A stretch of DNA of 64,000 nt from Syntrophus sp963665935. GTDB lineage: Bacteria; Desulfobacterota; Syntrophia; Syntrophales; Syntrophaceae. Positions within the stretch are counted from its first letter, which is position 1. Every line of letters begins with the position of its first letter. The notes under the pieces are model-generated. The model did no database searches. It had not been told where the DNA came from and worked only from the letters and a program-made list of their open reading frames with translations. The translations under genes were made by a program, and so were the position numbers. Location: the NCBI GenBank assembly GCA_963665935.1, contig OY762510.1:1922001-1986000 (forward strand), given 5' to 3'. Positions 46,089 to 53,911 of this stretch are shown piece after piece.

Positions 46089-46240
46089 AGGTTCAGATCC
46101 TTGTTCCCAATCTACCCCGGCCATTCGCAAATGTCAAAAACTTAATATCCATGGGGCTTTTCTCATACCCTTGATGCAGACCGCCGATTCTCAAAGACGG
46201 GAACCTCCCGGGGAACGCACGAGAAAGGAACAACGGATCC

Positions 46241-46588
46241 TTAACGTTTGGGGATCGCCTCAAGATCCACTTCTCCATCAAATCTCTCTGCCAGGGTCTT
46301 TTGAAGATTTTCAAAGTCCTCCGGTTTTTCCATTTCCACGACGAGCTCCCAGTCATCCAGGACTTTCAATCTGCCGTGGGGACGAATGGCTTCAATGACC
46401 TTCCGGGGATCTGTCGTAACCCATCCCTTCATCCGTCGGACGAGTTCTTCGCCGTTAAATGCCCTCTCAATCGTCAGATCCACCCGGCGCTTTTTTGCTT
46501 CCCATCCGATCAGGGCGGGTTGCGCGACTTTTGGAGTTACGGGGTCATGCATTGCAGCACAGCGGAACCATAATTTGGCGCGAATCAT
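46241..46588 (-). CDS. Small hypothetical protein
   Basis: A 115-residue soluble protein that I cannot place in a family. It begins MIRAKLWFRCAAMHDPVTPKV, has a lysine/arginine-rich middle and ends with EKPEDFENLQKTLAERFDGEVDLEAIPKR. There is no signal peptide or membrane segment. An AGGAGGT at ideal spacing before ATG 46588 strongly supports it as a real gene. It is divergent from the nitroreductase gene at 46731 and lies upstream of the GGDEF gene on the same strand, about 150 bases away. Confidence 0.7.
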   Translation of the reverse strand: MIRAKLWFRCAAMHDPVTPKVAQPALIGWEAKKRRVDLTIERAFNGEELVRRMKGWVTTDPRKVIEAIRPHGRLKVLDDWELVVEMEKPEDFENLQKTLAERFDGEVDLEAIPKR

Positions 46589-46730
46589 AATCAATGACCT
46601 CCTGAATTGAAGTTTGGCTTGCTATTCCATCTTTTCCGGTTTCCGATGTCCTTGACATTCGCTGAAGGCTGGGTTACTCTCCCTCAAGAGAATCTAGCGT
46701 TCAGTCAGGCCAAAGGAGGATTTTCCATCC

Positions 46731-47384
46731 ATGGATCTCTCTGCTGCGATCAGGGAGCGTAAAAGCATTCGAGCCTTCAAACCGGACCCGGTTTCCCGCG
46801 AACAGGTTGAGCAAATCCTTGCCCTGGCTCTTCTTGCCCCCTCGGCGATCAACCTTCAACCGTGGGAATTTACGGTTGTCATGGGGGAGGAAAAGGCAAG
46901 GTTAAGTCGGAGGTTGATCAAAGCCTACCAAGAAAAGCAGATATCCTGCAGTCCGGGAAATGTCAAGCCGCTTTCCGAAACGTTCAGCCGGCGAGGCGTG
47001 GAATCCTTTGAAGTGATGAATCCCTGTCTTGCCCGGATGGGACTGGACTTCAATACCTTCATCAATGAGGGAAGCTGCAATTTTTACGGCGCCCCGGCAG
47101 GGATTATTGTATGTCTGGACAATGCCTTCTCCCGGGCTCGACTCGTGGACATCGGGATCACCCTGGGGTACCTTGTGCTGGCGGCCCATGATCAAGGCCT
47201 GGGAACCTGCCCGATCGGATTGATCAACGCCTACGAAGACGACGTCAAGGATCTTCTCAATATTCCCGATGAGAAGGATGTCGTGATCGCCGTTGCGCTG
47301 GGGTATCCCGATTGGGAAAGCCCCCTGAACGCGTTTAAAACACCCCGGGAATCTCTGGATTCCTTTGTGCGCTGGATTGATTGA
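46731..47384 (+). CDS. Nitroreductase-family protein
   Basis: A 217-residue FMN-dependent oxidoreductase: AAIRERKSIRAFKPDPVSREQVEQIL, the FMN-contact motif LLAPSAINLQPWEFTVV, DIGITLGYLVLAAHDQGLGTCPIG and IPDEKDVVIAVALGYPDWE. The ATG has AAAGGAGG upstream. Natural substrates are unknown (nitroaromatics, quinones or flavins are typical of the family). It is clearly different from the nitroreductase in the biotin operon. Monocistronic, upstream of gap. Confidence 0.88.
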   Translation: MDLSAAIRERKSIRAFKPDPVSREQVEQILALALLAPSAINLQPWEFTVVMGEEKARLSRRLIKAYQEKQISCSPGNVKPLSETFSRRGVESFEVMNPCLARMGLDFNTFINEGSCNFYGAPAGIIVCLDNAFSRARLVDIGITLGYLVLAAHDQGLGTCPIGLINAYEDDVKDLLNIPDEKDVVIAVALGYPDWESPLNAFKTPRESLDSFVRWID

Positions 47385-47453
47385 AAGTCTTTCCATATCC
47401 GGTGTGTTATCCGTTATTCTTAATATTTAACATTTTTGGCATCGTAAGGTGGA

Positions 47454-47482
47454 TTGCGTATTTGGAAGCAATCTGGTAATCT
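47454..47482 (+). promoter_or_regulatory. Possible promoter of gap
   Basis: TTGCGT (47454-47459) and TAATCT (47477-47482) are separated by 17 bases in the AT-rich gap before gap. A strong AAGGAGG precedes the gap ATG at 47547. The match is moderate and unproven. Confidence 0.3.
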
Positions 47483-47546
47483 CATTTTTTATTTCGGAAC
47501 GATTTATTGTTCCCAATCATCAGTTTCTCTTTAAGGAGGATGTCAT

Positions 47547-48545
47547 ATGACGATCAAAGTTGGCATTAATGGTTTCGGCCGCATCGGCCGATTGGTTTTC
47601 CGCGCGGCGTGTACGCGATCGGACATTGAAATTGTCGGGATCAACGATCTGCTCGATGCAGATTACATGTCTTATATGCTTCGTTATGACTCGGTTCACG
47701 GTAGATTCAACGGAACGGTGGAAGTAAAAGACGGCAAGCTCGTGGTCAATGGCAAGGCGATCCGCGTCACGGCTGAAAAAGACCCCGCAAATCTGAAATG
47801 GAATGAAGTCGGTGCCGACTATGTCGTCGAATCAACCGGTCTTTTCCTTGATAAGGACAAAGCGGGCGGGCATCTTAAAGCAGGTGCCAAGAGAGTCGTG
47901 CTTTCCGCTCCGTCCAAGGATGACACGCCGATGTTCGTTATGGGCGTAAACCACAAGACCTATAGCGGTGAACCGATTGTTTCCAACGCCTCATGCACCA
48001 CCAACTGCCTGGCGCCCCTTGCCAAGGTTGTTCATGACAAATGGGGAATTCTCGAGGGGCTCATGACCACGGTGCATGCCACGACGGCAACCCAGAAGAC
48101 CGTTGACGGCCCGTCCATGAAAGACTGGCGGGGAGGCCGCGCTGCCGGTGTCAACATCATCCCCTCATCGACCGGAGCGGCGAAAGCCGTGGGCAAGGTG
48201 ATTCCCGAACTCGACGGCAAACTCACCGGCATGTCGTTCCGCATCCCCACGATCGACGTTTCCGTGGTGGATCTTACCTGCCGCTTGGCAAAACCGGCGA
48301 CCTACGAGGAAATCAAGGCCGCGATGAAAGCCGCCTCAGAAGGCGAGCTTAAAGGCATTCTCGGTTATACGGAGGAGGATGTCGTCTCGAGCGATTTCAT
48401 CGGCGAGGAGAGGACATCGGTCTTCGATGCCAAGGCCGGCATCGCCCTTTCCGACACCTTTGTCAAGCTGGTCGCGTGGTACGACAACGAGTGGGGATAT
48501 TCAAACAAGGTCCTCGACCTCATCGCCCACATGGCCACGAAATAG
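47547..48545 (+). CDS. gap: Glyceraldehyde-3-phosphate dehydrogenase
   Basis: Glycolytic/gluconeogenic enzyme that oxidises and phosphorylates glyceraldehyde 3-phosphate with NAD. The 332-residue protein has the N-terminal Rossmann motif KVGINGFGRIGRLVFRAA, an acidic residue in INDLLDADYMSYML consistent with NAD preference, the catalytic cysteine in SNASCTTNCLAPLAKV and TVHATTATQKTVDGPS. The C-terminal WYDNEWGYSNKVLDL is standard. It is monocistronic and ends in a strong terminator. Confidence 0.97.
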   Translation: MTIKVGINGFGRIGRLVFRAACTRSDIEIVGINDLLDADYMSYMLRYDSVHGRFNGTVEVKDGKLVVNGKAIRVTAEKDPANLKWNEVGADYVVESTGLFLDKDKAGGHLKAGAKRVVLSAPSKDDTPMFVMGVNHKTYSGEPIVSNASCTTNCLAPLAKVVHDKWGILEGLMTTVHATTATQKTVDGPSMKDWRGGRAAGVNIIPSSTGAAKAVGKVIPELDGKLTGMSFRIPTIDVSVVDLTCRLAKPATYEEIKAAMKAASEGELKGILGYTEEDVVSSDFIGEERTSVFDAKAGIALSDTFVKLVAWYDNEWGYSNKVLDLIAHMATK

Positions 48546-48569
48546 AGTTTCGGGGAGAAATTGCGCTGC

Positions 48570-48605
48570 AAGAGGAACGGCCTCGAGGCCGTTCCTCTTT
48601 CTTTA
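48570..48605 (+). terminator. Rho-independent terminator of gap
   Basis: A perfect 30-base palindrome (48570-48599, centre GGCCTCGAGGCC) followed by TTCTTTAT begins 24 bases after the gap stop codon. Confidence 0.9.
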
Positions 48606-48668
48606 TCCCCCTGGCGAAGGGTCATGTCCTGCTTATTTTGTGGCCTTTGCCGGAAGGCATAGCCTTAG

Positions 48669-48789
48669 ACCAAGTTGCATTCAATAAGGATAACAAAACG
48701 GCAAGGAGGAGGCGAGGCAGTCGTATAGATGATACATCGAGGAGCTGACGACGCAGCCAACGCAATTAGCCGAATGAAGGCGACTTGGT
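48669..48789. repeat. 121-bp palindromic MITE-like element, terminal repeat type B with core 1
   Basis: The ends ACCAAGTTGCATTCAA (48669-48684) and, inverted, ACCAAGTCGCCTTCAT (48774-48789) pair with three mismatches. The interior contains GGCAAGGAGGAGGCGAGGCAG, TCGAGGAGC and GACGCAGCCAACG, clearly related to the interior (minus strand) of the element at 8941-9066, although the ends of the two elements differ. The centre has a short hairpin (GTAT-AGATG-ATAC). It fills most of the 320-base gap between gap and the NtrC-type gene. Confidence 0.7.
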
Positions 48790-48865
48790 ATCATAATCCG
48801 GTGCAAATTTCCCCCGAGTGGCCAATGCGGCTGCTTATCCTGTCAAAAGAGGTTTGAAAAATACG

Positions 48866-50200
48866 ATGCCCTTCCGGATCCTGGTTGTTGATGACGATGC
48901 CGTCGCCTGTGAATTCCTGCAGGAGGCCCTGCGGCGTGCCGGTTATGATGTGGAGGCCCATACGTCCGCCCAGGAGGTCTTGAAGGAGGATTTGTCCCAT
49001 TACGACCTGGCTATCTCCGATATCCGGATGCCCGATATGGACGGCTTGCAGTTGTTGCGGCGGCTTCATGAGAAGTGCCCAACCCTGCCGGTGATCCTGA
49101 TGACGGCCTTCGGCTCGCTGGAAAGCACCATGGAAGCCCTCCAACTTGGCGCCTGGGATTACATCAGCAAGCCTTTTTCACCGGAGGCGATCCGCACCAT
49201 GGTGAAGAAGGTGCTGGGCATGCGTGAGCTGCAGCGCCACCGGAATTCGGGAAAACCGGCGGAAAAAGAGGAGCCCCGGCTCATCGGTTCTTCGGCCACG
49301 ATGGTGGAATTTTACAAGCAGCTGGTTCGGGTTGCCGATGCCTGGGCCAGCGTGCTGATTGAAGGGGAGAGTGGCACGGGCAAGGAACTGACGGCCCGCT
49401 CCCTGCACCAGCTGAGTTCCCGCAGGGATAAACCCTTTGTGGTGGTTCATTGCGGGGCCATCCCGGACACCCTTCTGGAGTCGGAACTCTTCGGTTACGA
49501 TAAAGGGGCCTTCACGGGGGCGGACACTTCCCACCGCGGTCTTCTCGAATCCGCGGAAGGGGGGACCATCTTTCTCGATGAGATCACGGAAATGTCAACG
49601 GCGCTGCAGGCAAAGCTTCTCCGCTTTATGCAGAACGGGGAAGTCCGCCATCTGGGCGGGCACGGGATCCGGCAGATTCAGGTCCGCGTCGTTGCCGCGG
49701 CGAACCGCAAAATCGATGAAGAGGTCGCCCATGAACGCTTTCGCGCGGATCTCCTCTATCGTTTCGTTGTTCGCCTGCACATGCCTCCTCTCCGGGAGCA
49801 CAAGGAGGATATTCCCCAGTTGATGGAATCCCTGCTGAAGAAGATGGGATACCCGACGGTGAGGATCTCCGACGAAGCCATGGAATGCCTGATGGCCTAC
49901 GACTGGCCGGGAAATGTGCGCGAGTTGGGAAATGTCCTGCACCAGACGCTTCTGCTTTCTCCCTTCCTGGTGATTCTGCCCGAACATCTGCCGGAGCGGA
50001 TGCGCTCGACAGAGAACGGCAAGGAAAGAACCGATGCGAACCTGACGCCCCTGGAAGATGCAGAGCGGGGGCAGATTCTTCAGGCTTTGAAGACGACGGA
50101 GTGGAATCAAAGCCGCGCGGCCGCTCTCCTGGGTATCGATCGCAAAACGCTGCGCACCAAAATTCAGCGTTATGGTTTTGTCCGGGAAGGATCCCCTTAA
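48866..50200 (+). CDS. Sigma-54-dependent response regulator (NtrC family)
   Basis: A 444-residue transcription activator. The receiver has its phosphoacceptor Asp near 52 (YDLAISDIRMPDMDG). The AAA+ domain has Walker A EGESGTGKELTARSLH, the sigma-54 contact loop YDKGAFTGADTSHRG and GGTIFLDEITEM. A Fis-type helix-turn-helix lies at the C-terminus (WNQSRAAALLGIDRKTLRTKIQRYG). ATG 48866 begins the receiver exactly; an earlier start at 48818 would add an unconserved leader. The sensor kinase gene on the opposite strand ends only 3 bases beyond its stop, and the two are likely partners in spite of the convergent layout. Targets are unknown; one sigma-54-like promoter is found upstream of yfiR in this window. 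Confidence 0.95.
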   Translation: MPFRILVVDDDAVACEFLQEALRRAGYDVEAHTSAQEVLKEDLSHYDLAISDIRMPDMDGLQLLRRLHEKCPTLPVILMTAFGSLESTMEALQLGAWDYISKPFSPEAIRTMVKKVLGMRELQRHRNSGKPAEKEEPRLIGSSATMVEFYKQLVRVADAWASVLIEGESGTGKELTARSLHQLSSRRDKPFVVVHCGAIPDTLLESELFGYDKGAFTGADTSHRGLLESAEGGTIFLDEITEMSTALQAKLLRFMQNGEVRHLGGHGIRQIQVRVVAAANRKIDEEVAHERFRADLLYRFVVRLHMPPLREHKEDIPQLMESLLKKMGYPTVRISDEAMECLMAYDWPGNVRELGNVLHQTLLLSPFLVILPEHLPERMRSTENGKERTDANLTPLEDAERGQILQALKTTEWNQSRAAALLGIDRKTLRTKIQRYGFVREGSP

Positions 50201-50203
50201 AAA

Positions 50204-51703
50204 TCAATTGGCCTTCGCGACGAGGGGGAAGTACAGCGTAATGCTCGTGCCCTTCTCGGGGGAACTTTCGATATCGATCGATCCTGCGTGCGTCTTGACG
50301 ATGTCCTGGACGATGGCCATGCCCAGACCGCGGATGCCCTCGCCCTGGTGGGTGCTGAAGAAGGGTTCGTAGATCTTTTTCATCATCTCCGGGGAGATGC
50401 CCGTTCCGGTGTCCGAAACGGTCAGGGCAATTGCCTGACGTTCCGGGGCAACACGGGAGGAAAGAGTCATCTTTCCTCCGTTCGGCATGGCTTCCAGGGC
50501 ATTCTGGATAAGATTGAAAAGGGCAGTCTGAACGCGGTAGGGATCCACATGTAAAGGTGGGATATCCGGGGCGATCTGAACGACCAGGTCCACTTCTGAT
50601 TTTGCGATCATCGGTTCGACGAGGGGCAAAGTATCGTCGAAGAGGGTTTTTACGGTAAGGGATTCGAAATGCGGTTCCGGCAGACGGGTTGCCCGGCGGA
50701 CATTCTGAATGACCGAATTGAGCCGCTGCGTCTGCTGGAGGATGACCTCCAGCTTACGGGCGACATCCGGCGGCCAGTCCTCCCGTTCCAGAAGGAGCTG
50801 GGTCATGCCGGCCACGGAATGCAGGGGGGTTCCCAAATCGTGGGCCAGCGTCGCCGTCAGGTATCCCAGGGCATTCAACTGCTGAAGCTGGTTGACCTGG
50901 CTCTGCAACTGCACAACCTTGAGCGTGGCTTCCTTGACCCGGAGTTCCAATCCCCTGGTTAGTTCCTGATTCTGGCCAATGAATTTTTCTATCTCATCGG
51001 CCATCACATTGAAATGATCCGCCAGTTGCCCCCATTCATCCAGAGAGTCAATGGGGATGCGTTTGGCCTGTTTTCCCGTGCGGAAGTCATCGATGGTTGC
51101 AATAATCCGGGACAGAGGTCTGCCGATCAAAAAACCATAGCTCGTTGCCATGAGGAGCAGGATAACGGCGAGCAGCCCCAGCGTACTGAAAAAGAGCATC
51201 CACCTGGCGCGGGCGAGGATTTCCGTATTGGACTGGGAAAAGAGAATGACGCCGATCATGGTCTGTGACGCAGGGCCCTTTTCCGACGGGACGGGATAGA
51301 GCAGGCCAAGGGCGGATCCCGCTTCCGTCTGCAGGGTGTAATGATGCTTTACCCTCTTTTCGGCCGTCTCGTTGATGAGATTTTCCGGCCATTCATAAGC
51401 CACGCGTCCGGCACCGGCGATATAATCGATGTCATCTCGGGACCGGGAGATGATGTCGATACGGGCCAGCCGGAGATCCGTCGAGATATGATCCTTTAAA
51501 GCCGTATCCAGGGCGGAAAGACCCCGTCGGGTGGGAAAACGCTGGTAGAACGTGCTCAAGGTCTCGGCAATGCCGTTGAGTCTTTTGTACTGCTGTTCCT
51601 TTAAAATCTCATCCAGCACACTGAGCTGCATCCATCCCCAGAAGGCCATGGTGATGGCGAGGCCGACAAGGGTGACGATCATCATTCGCGTTTTCAATGT
51701 CAT
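50204..51703 (-). CDS. Membrane sensor histidine kinase (HAMP-HisKA-HATPase)
   Basis: A 499-residue inner-membrane kinase. Membrane segments are near residues 7-27 and 168-192, with a periplasmic domain of about 140 residues between them. HAMP (about 193-245), a coiled coil (250-280), phosphoacceptor His 288 in LTATLAHDLGTPLHSVAGM, and an HATPase with NLIQNALEAMPNGG, SDTGTGI and GEGIRGLGMAIVQDIV follow. The H-box and coiled coil are of the NtrB/AtoS/ZraS type that usually pairs with NtrC-family regulators, which fits its convergent neighbour. The signal is unknown. Confidence 0.93.
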   Translation of the reverse strand: MTLKTRMMIVTLVGLAITMAFWGWMQLSVLDEILKEQQYKRLNGIAETLSTFYQRFPTRRGLSALDTALKDHISTDLRLARIDIISRSRDDIDYIAGAGRVAYEWPENLINETAEKRVKHHYTLQTEAGSALGLLYPVPSEKGPASQTMIGVILFSQSNTEILARARWMLFFSTLGLLAVILLLMATSYGFLIGRPLSRIIATIDDFRTGKQAKRIPIDSLDEWGQLADHFNVMADEIEKFIGQNQELTRGLELRVKEATLKVVQLQSQVNQLQQLNALGYLTATLAHDLGTPLHSVAGMTQLLLEREDWPPDVARKLEVILQQTQRLNSVIQNVRRATRLPEPHFESLTVKTLFDDTLPLVEPMIAKSEVDLVVQIAPDIPPLHVDPYRVQTALFNLIQNALEAMPNGGKMTLSSRVAPERQAIALTVSDTGTGISPEMMKKIYEPFFSTHQGEGIRGLGMAIVQDIVKTHAGSIDIESSPEKGTSITLYFPLVAKAN

Positions 51704-51746
51704 TGTTCTGATTTACTCCAGATATATCCGGCCTGAGGACTTCTTT

Positions 51747-51770
51747 TTCCAATTCCACATCATTGGAATT
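51747..51770. repeat. Solo end of the type A palindromic element
   Basis: TTCCAATTCCACATC (51747-51761) is identical to 15 of the 16 bases of the left end of the element at 8941, and is followed at once by ATTGGAA, giving a small hairpin TTCCAAT / ATTGGAA. It looks like a fully collapsed or solo copy, located between the sensor kinase start and the next terminator. Confidence 0.5.
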
Positions 51771-51821
51771 TCATCCCCCCGTTGTTTCTTTTACAGGAAA
51801 AAGGAGGGAGTTTCATGTAAA

Positions 51822-51859
51822 AAGAGAGGCACGAGGGGAAATTCCCTCGTGCCTCTCTT
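51822..51859 (-). terminator. Strong terminator of the small exported Lys/Ala-rich protein gene
   Basis: A perfect 16-bp stem (arms 51822-51837 and 51844-51859) with loop GAAATT is followed on the minus strand by TTTTT. It lies 28 bases after the stop of the gene at 51887. Confidence 0.9.
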
Positions 51860-51886
51860 GGGCACATCAACTTGAAATCTGTGAAA

Positions 51887-52141
51887 TTATTTTGCAGCGG
51901 GGGCGGCTTCAGCCGGGGCAGCCTTCTTCTCTTCAGCAGGCTTTGCGGCTTTCTTGGCGGCCTTCTTCTTGGTGGCCTTCTTCTTCGCCGGGGCCTTTAC
52001 TTCCTTCTTTGCTGCTTCAGGTTTTGCTGCTTCAACCTTTGCCGGTTCTTCCTTTACGGGCGCGGCGGCCTTCTCAGCTGCAAATGCCGATGAACAGAAC
52101 AGAAAAACCAAACCGACGACAAACACCATAGCCTTCTTCAT
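51887..52141 (-). CDS. Small exported lysine/alanine-rich protein
   Basis: An 84-residue precursor with a clear signal peptide MKKAMVFVVGLVFLFCSSAFA and a mature part of about 63 residues made almost only of Ala, Lys, Pro, Glu and Val (for example APAKKKATKKKAAKKAAKPA). This resembles the tail of histone H1-like proteins, but the signal peptide predicts export to the periplasm. It is likely unstructured and polycationic in the middle. A good AAGGAG-type site precedes the ATG, and a strong terminator follows. The signal peptide resembles that of the next exported protein (52224-52640). Function unknown. Confidence 0.75.
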   Translation of the reverse strand: MKKAMVFVVGLVFLFCSSAFAAEKAAAPVKEEPAKVEAAKPEAAKKEVKAPAKKKATKKKAAKKAAKPAEEKKAAPAEAAPAAK

Positions 52142-52198
52142 TTTATACTTCTCCTTTTCACTTTTTTATTTGCTGTCTCCTCATGGAGCAGCTTTATT

Positions 52199-52219
52199 AT
52201 CCATGAATTCCTCATGGAT
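52199..52219 (-). terminator. Short hairpin after the 138-residue exported protein gene
   Basis: An 8-bp perfect stem ATCCATGA / TCATGGAT around ATTCC begins 5 bases after the stop codon. No clear U tract follows on the minus strand, so it may be a weak terminator or an mRNA-end structure. Confidence 0.35.
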
Positions 52220-52223
52220 TATC

Positions 52224-52640
52224 TCACTTTGCGGGAGCAGATCCCTTCTGGGGGGGGATGCCGGGTTCTGCTTTTTCACCAGGCAGTACGATCTTCTTTA
52301 AAGGTTTTACTCTTCGCTGCAGCGTGATCTCTTTCAAAACGTTTTTCTCGTCCTTGGTAATATACCGAACGACAACCTTATCCCCGACCTTGAATTTGGT
52401 TATGGGCTTTTCCAGAACGAATTCAAATGTTTCTACGGTTCCTTTAACGGTACGCTCAATCTTCAACAGGGTGTCCGTGACCTCAACGACCTTGCCCGTC
52501 GTTTTCATTTTGACGACTTTAATGGAACTCGCCTTTGTCTGTTCGGATTCAGGAGTACCCGGAACTGCCTGATCACCGGCAAAAGCCACGGCGCAGAAAA
52601 GAAAGGCCAAGCCGATGATCCATCCAGCCATTCGCTTCAT
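52224..52640 (-). CDS. Small exported hypothetical protein
   Basis: A 138-residue precursor. Signal peptide MKRMAGWIIGLAFLFCAVAFA, with cleavage before GDQ. The mature part is a compact beta-rich segment, TTGKVVEVTDTLLKIERT then KPITKFKVGDKVVVRYI, resembling small beta-barrel or OB-like domains of the DUF5666 kind, and ends in a Lys/Pro-rich tail. The cysteine in the signal region is not in a lipobox. An AT-rich perfect hairpin (52695-52718) lies in the upstream DNA. Function unknown; the similar signal peptide links it to the neighbouring Lys/Ala-rich protein. Confidence 0.72.
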   Translation of the reverse strand: MKRMAGWIIGLAFLFCAVAFAGDQAVPGTPESEQTKASSIKVVKMKTTGKVVEVTDTLLKIERTVKGTVETFEFVLEKPITKFKVGDKVVVRYITKDEKNVLKEITLQRRVKPLKKIVLPGEKAEPGIPPQKGSAPAK

Positions 52641-52735
52641 GTTCGGGTTGTCTCCTTAAAATCAATTTTGCTCGCTCTAAAGCATCGGGTGTGCCATTTT
52701 TTAAGATAATAAAAAATGAGTGTTAAAGGATTGAA

Positions 52736-52767
52736 TTTGTGAGGGGAATCGGAAATACCCTCACAAA
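52736..52767 (-). terminator. Hairpin after the DUF2600 gene
   Basis: A 10-bp perfect stem TTTGTGAGGG / CCCTCACAAA lies about 60 bases past the DUF2600 stop codon. The U tract on the minus strand is poor, so termination is probable but not certain. Confidence 0.45.
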
Positions 52768-52825
52768 GGTGGATCAGGCATTGGTTATAAAGTTGATGAA
52801 TTTCTCCCCACTGACTGGGGAATAA

Positions 52826-53911
52826 TTAACCAGAGGATGGCCGAGAGGCATCTTGTTCAGAAATCCAACGGTAGATCCGGCAATGGAAAAAAAAGAAAAA
52901 TGCCACAGCGCCGCCTTGGCCGATCAGTCTGCGGGCGATCCTCCGGACCTCTTTCTGTTGACTGACCTTTCTGTCCGCCAGATAGATTCCCAGCAGACCG
53001 CGATTGATCAGCCGATGAAAGGGGGCGTAAGGAAGATGCGAAATGCTTTGGTCCGCCCGGTTGTAAAAAAATTTCAGCCGTTCTTCCAGTGTCTTCGTAT
53101 CCGGGTAAAAGGAGCAGAAATTCAGATCTCCGCCATGGTGGTCTTCCTCCTGGTCAATGAGATAATCCAGGAGGATGTGCAGCCCCTGAACCCAGGGGAA
53201 ATAGGCCCTTTGAATGCGTTGCGAAAGGTCCTTGTCAAAGTCCCGCTGGAAGGCGGAAGCGGTGAGGCAGAAGATTCCCAGAGTCGATCCCGTGCAGGCG
53301 GAAAACTCATACCAGGTCATTTGGGACAGATAATCCGGATGGTCGAGAAACATTTTTTCCAATCGCCGAATGCGCTGATCCTTCCGGACGTGCTTATGCA
53401 CCTGCAACTCGCGGTAATGGCCTGCCAGTTCATATAAAGCCGGGGCGATCAGAGGGTAGGTGGGAAGCTTGTCCAGGATCTCCTGACAGGTTTTGACCAG
53501 CGCTGCCAGGTATCCTCCATCATTCTGCTCCTGATGCAGGGCATAGTAATTGTCCAGGGATGCCGAGGGCGTAAGGGCGTGGAACATGGACGAGTGAAGG
53601 GTTCGGAAGTCCTCGGGGTCAAGGGACGTACTGCGGTCGCAGAGGTTGTCCAGATAGTCGCTGATGGTCTGATAGGCGATGATGAAACGAAGGGTTTCGT
53701 CAAAATGAGGACCGGCCAACAGGGCATAGACGGCGCCGCCCTCACAGTGAAACGTCTTGGTCCGTATGCTCAGAAGAGCCTGCCGGCGCAGTTCGGGATC
53801 CGGGATGGCCGTGGCACGCTGCCGCCAGCCTTTCAGGTAATATTGAACCCGGGGCCGAACCTGCAGAAAAATTTTGGTGGTTAACGTTGTCAGGCGGGTC
53901 GGAATCTTCAA
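52826..53911 (-). CDS. DUF2600 family protein (YtpB-like terpene synthase family)
   Basis: A 361-residue helical protein. An acidic motif FIIAYQTISDYLDNLCDRS (about 75-95), the HQEQNDGGYLAALV region and LDYLIDQEEDHHGGDLNFCSFY (about 245-265) match DUF2600, the family of Bacillus YtpB tetraprenyl-beta-curcumene synthase, where such Asp-rich motifs bind the prenyl diphosphate through magnesium. The product is not predictable. Its start overlaps the stop of the metallo-beta-lactamase gene by 4 bases, so the two are co-translated. No other isoprenoid gene is next to it. Confidence 0.8.
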   Translation of the reverse strand: MKIPTRLTTLTTKIFLQVRPRVQYYLKGWRQRATAIPDPELRRQALLSIRTKTFHCEGGAVYALLAGPHFDETLRFIIAYQTISDYLDNLCDRSTSLDPEDFRTLHSSMFHALTPSASLDNYYALHQEQNDGGYLAALVKTCQEILDKLPTYPLIAPALYELAGHYRELQVHKHVRKDQRIRRLEKMFLDHPDYLSQMTWYEFSACTGSTLGIFCLTASAFQRDFDKDLSQRIQRAYFPWVQGLHILLDYLIDQEEDHHGGDLNFCSFYPDTKTLEERLKFFYNRADQSISHLPYAPFHRLINRGLLGIYLADRKVSQQKEVRRIARRLIGQGGAVAFFFFFHCRIYRWISEQDASRPSSG

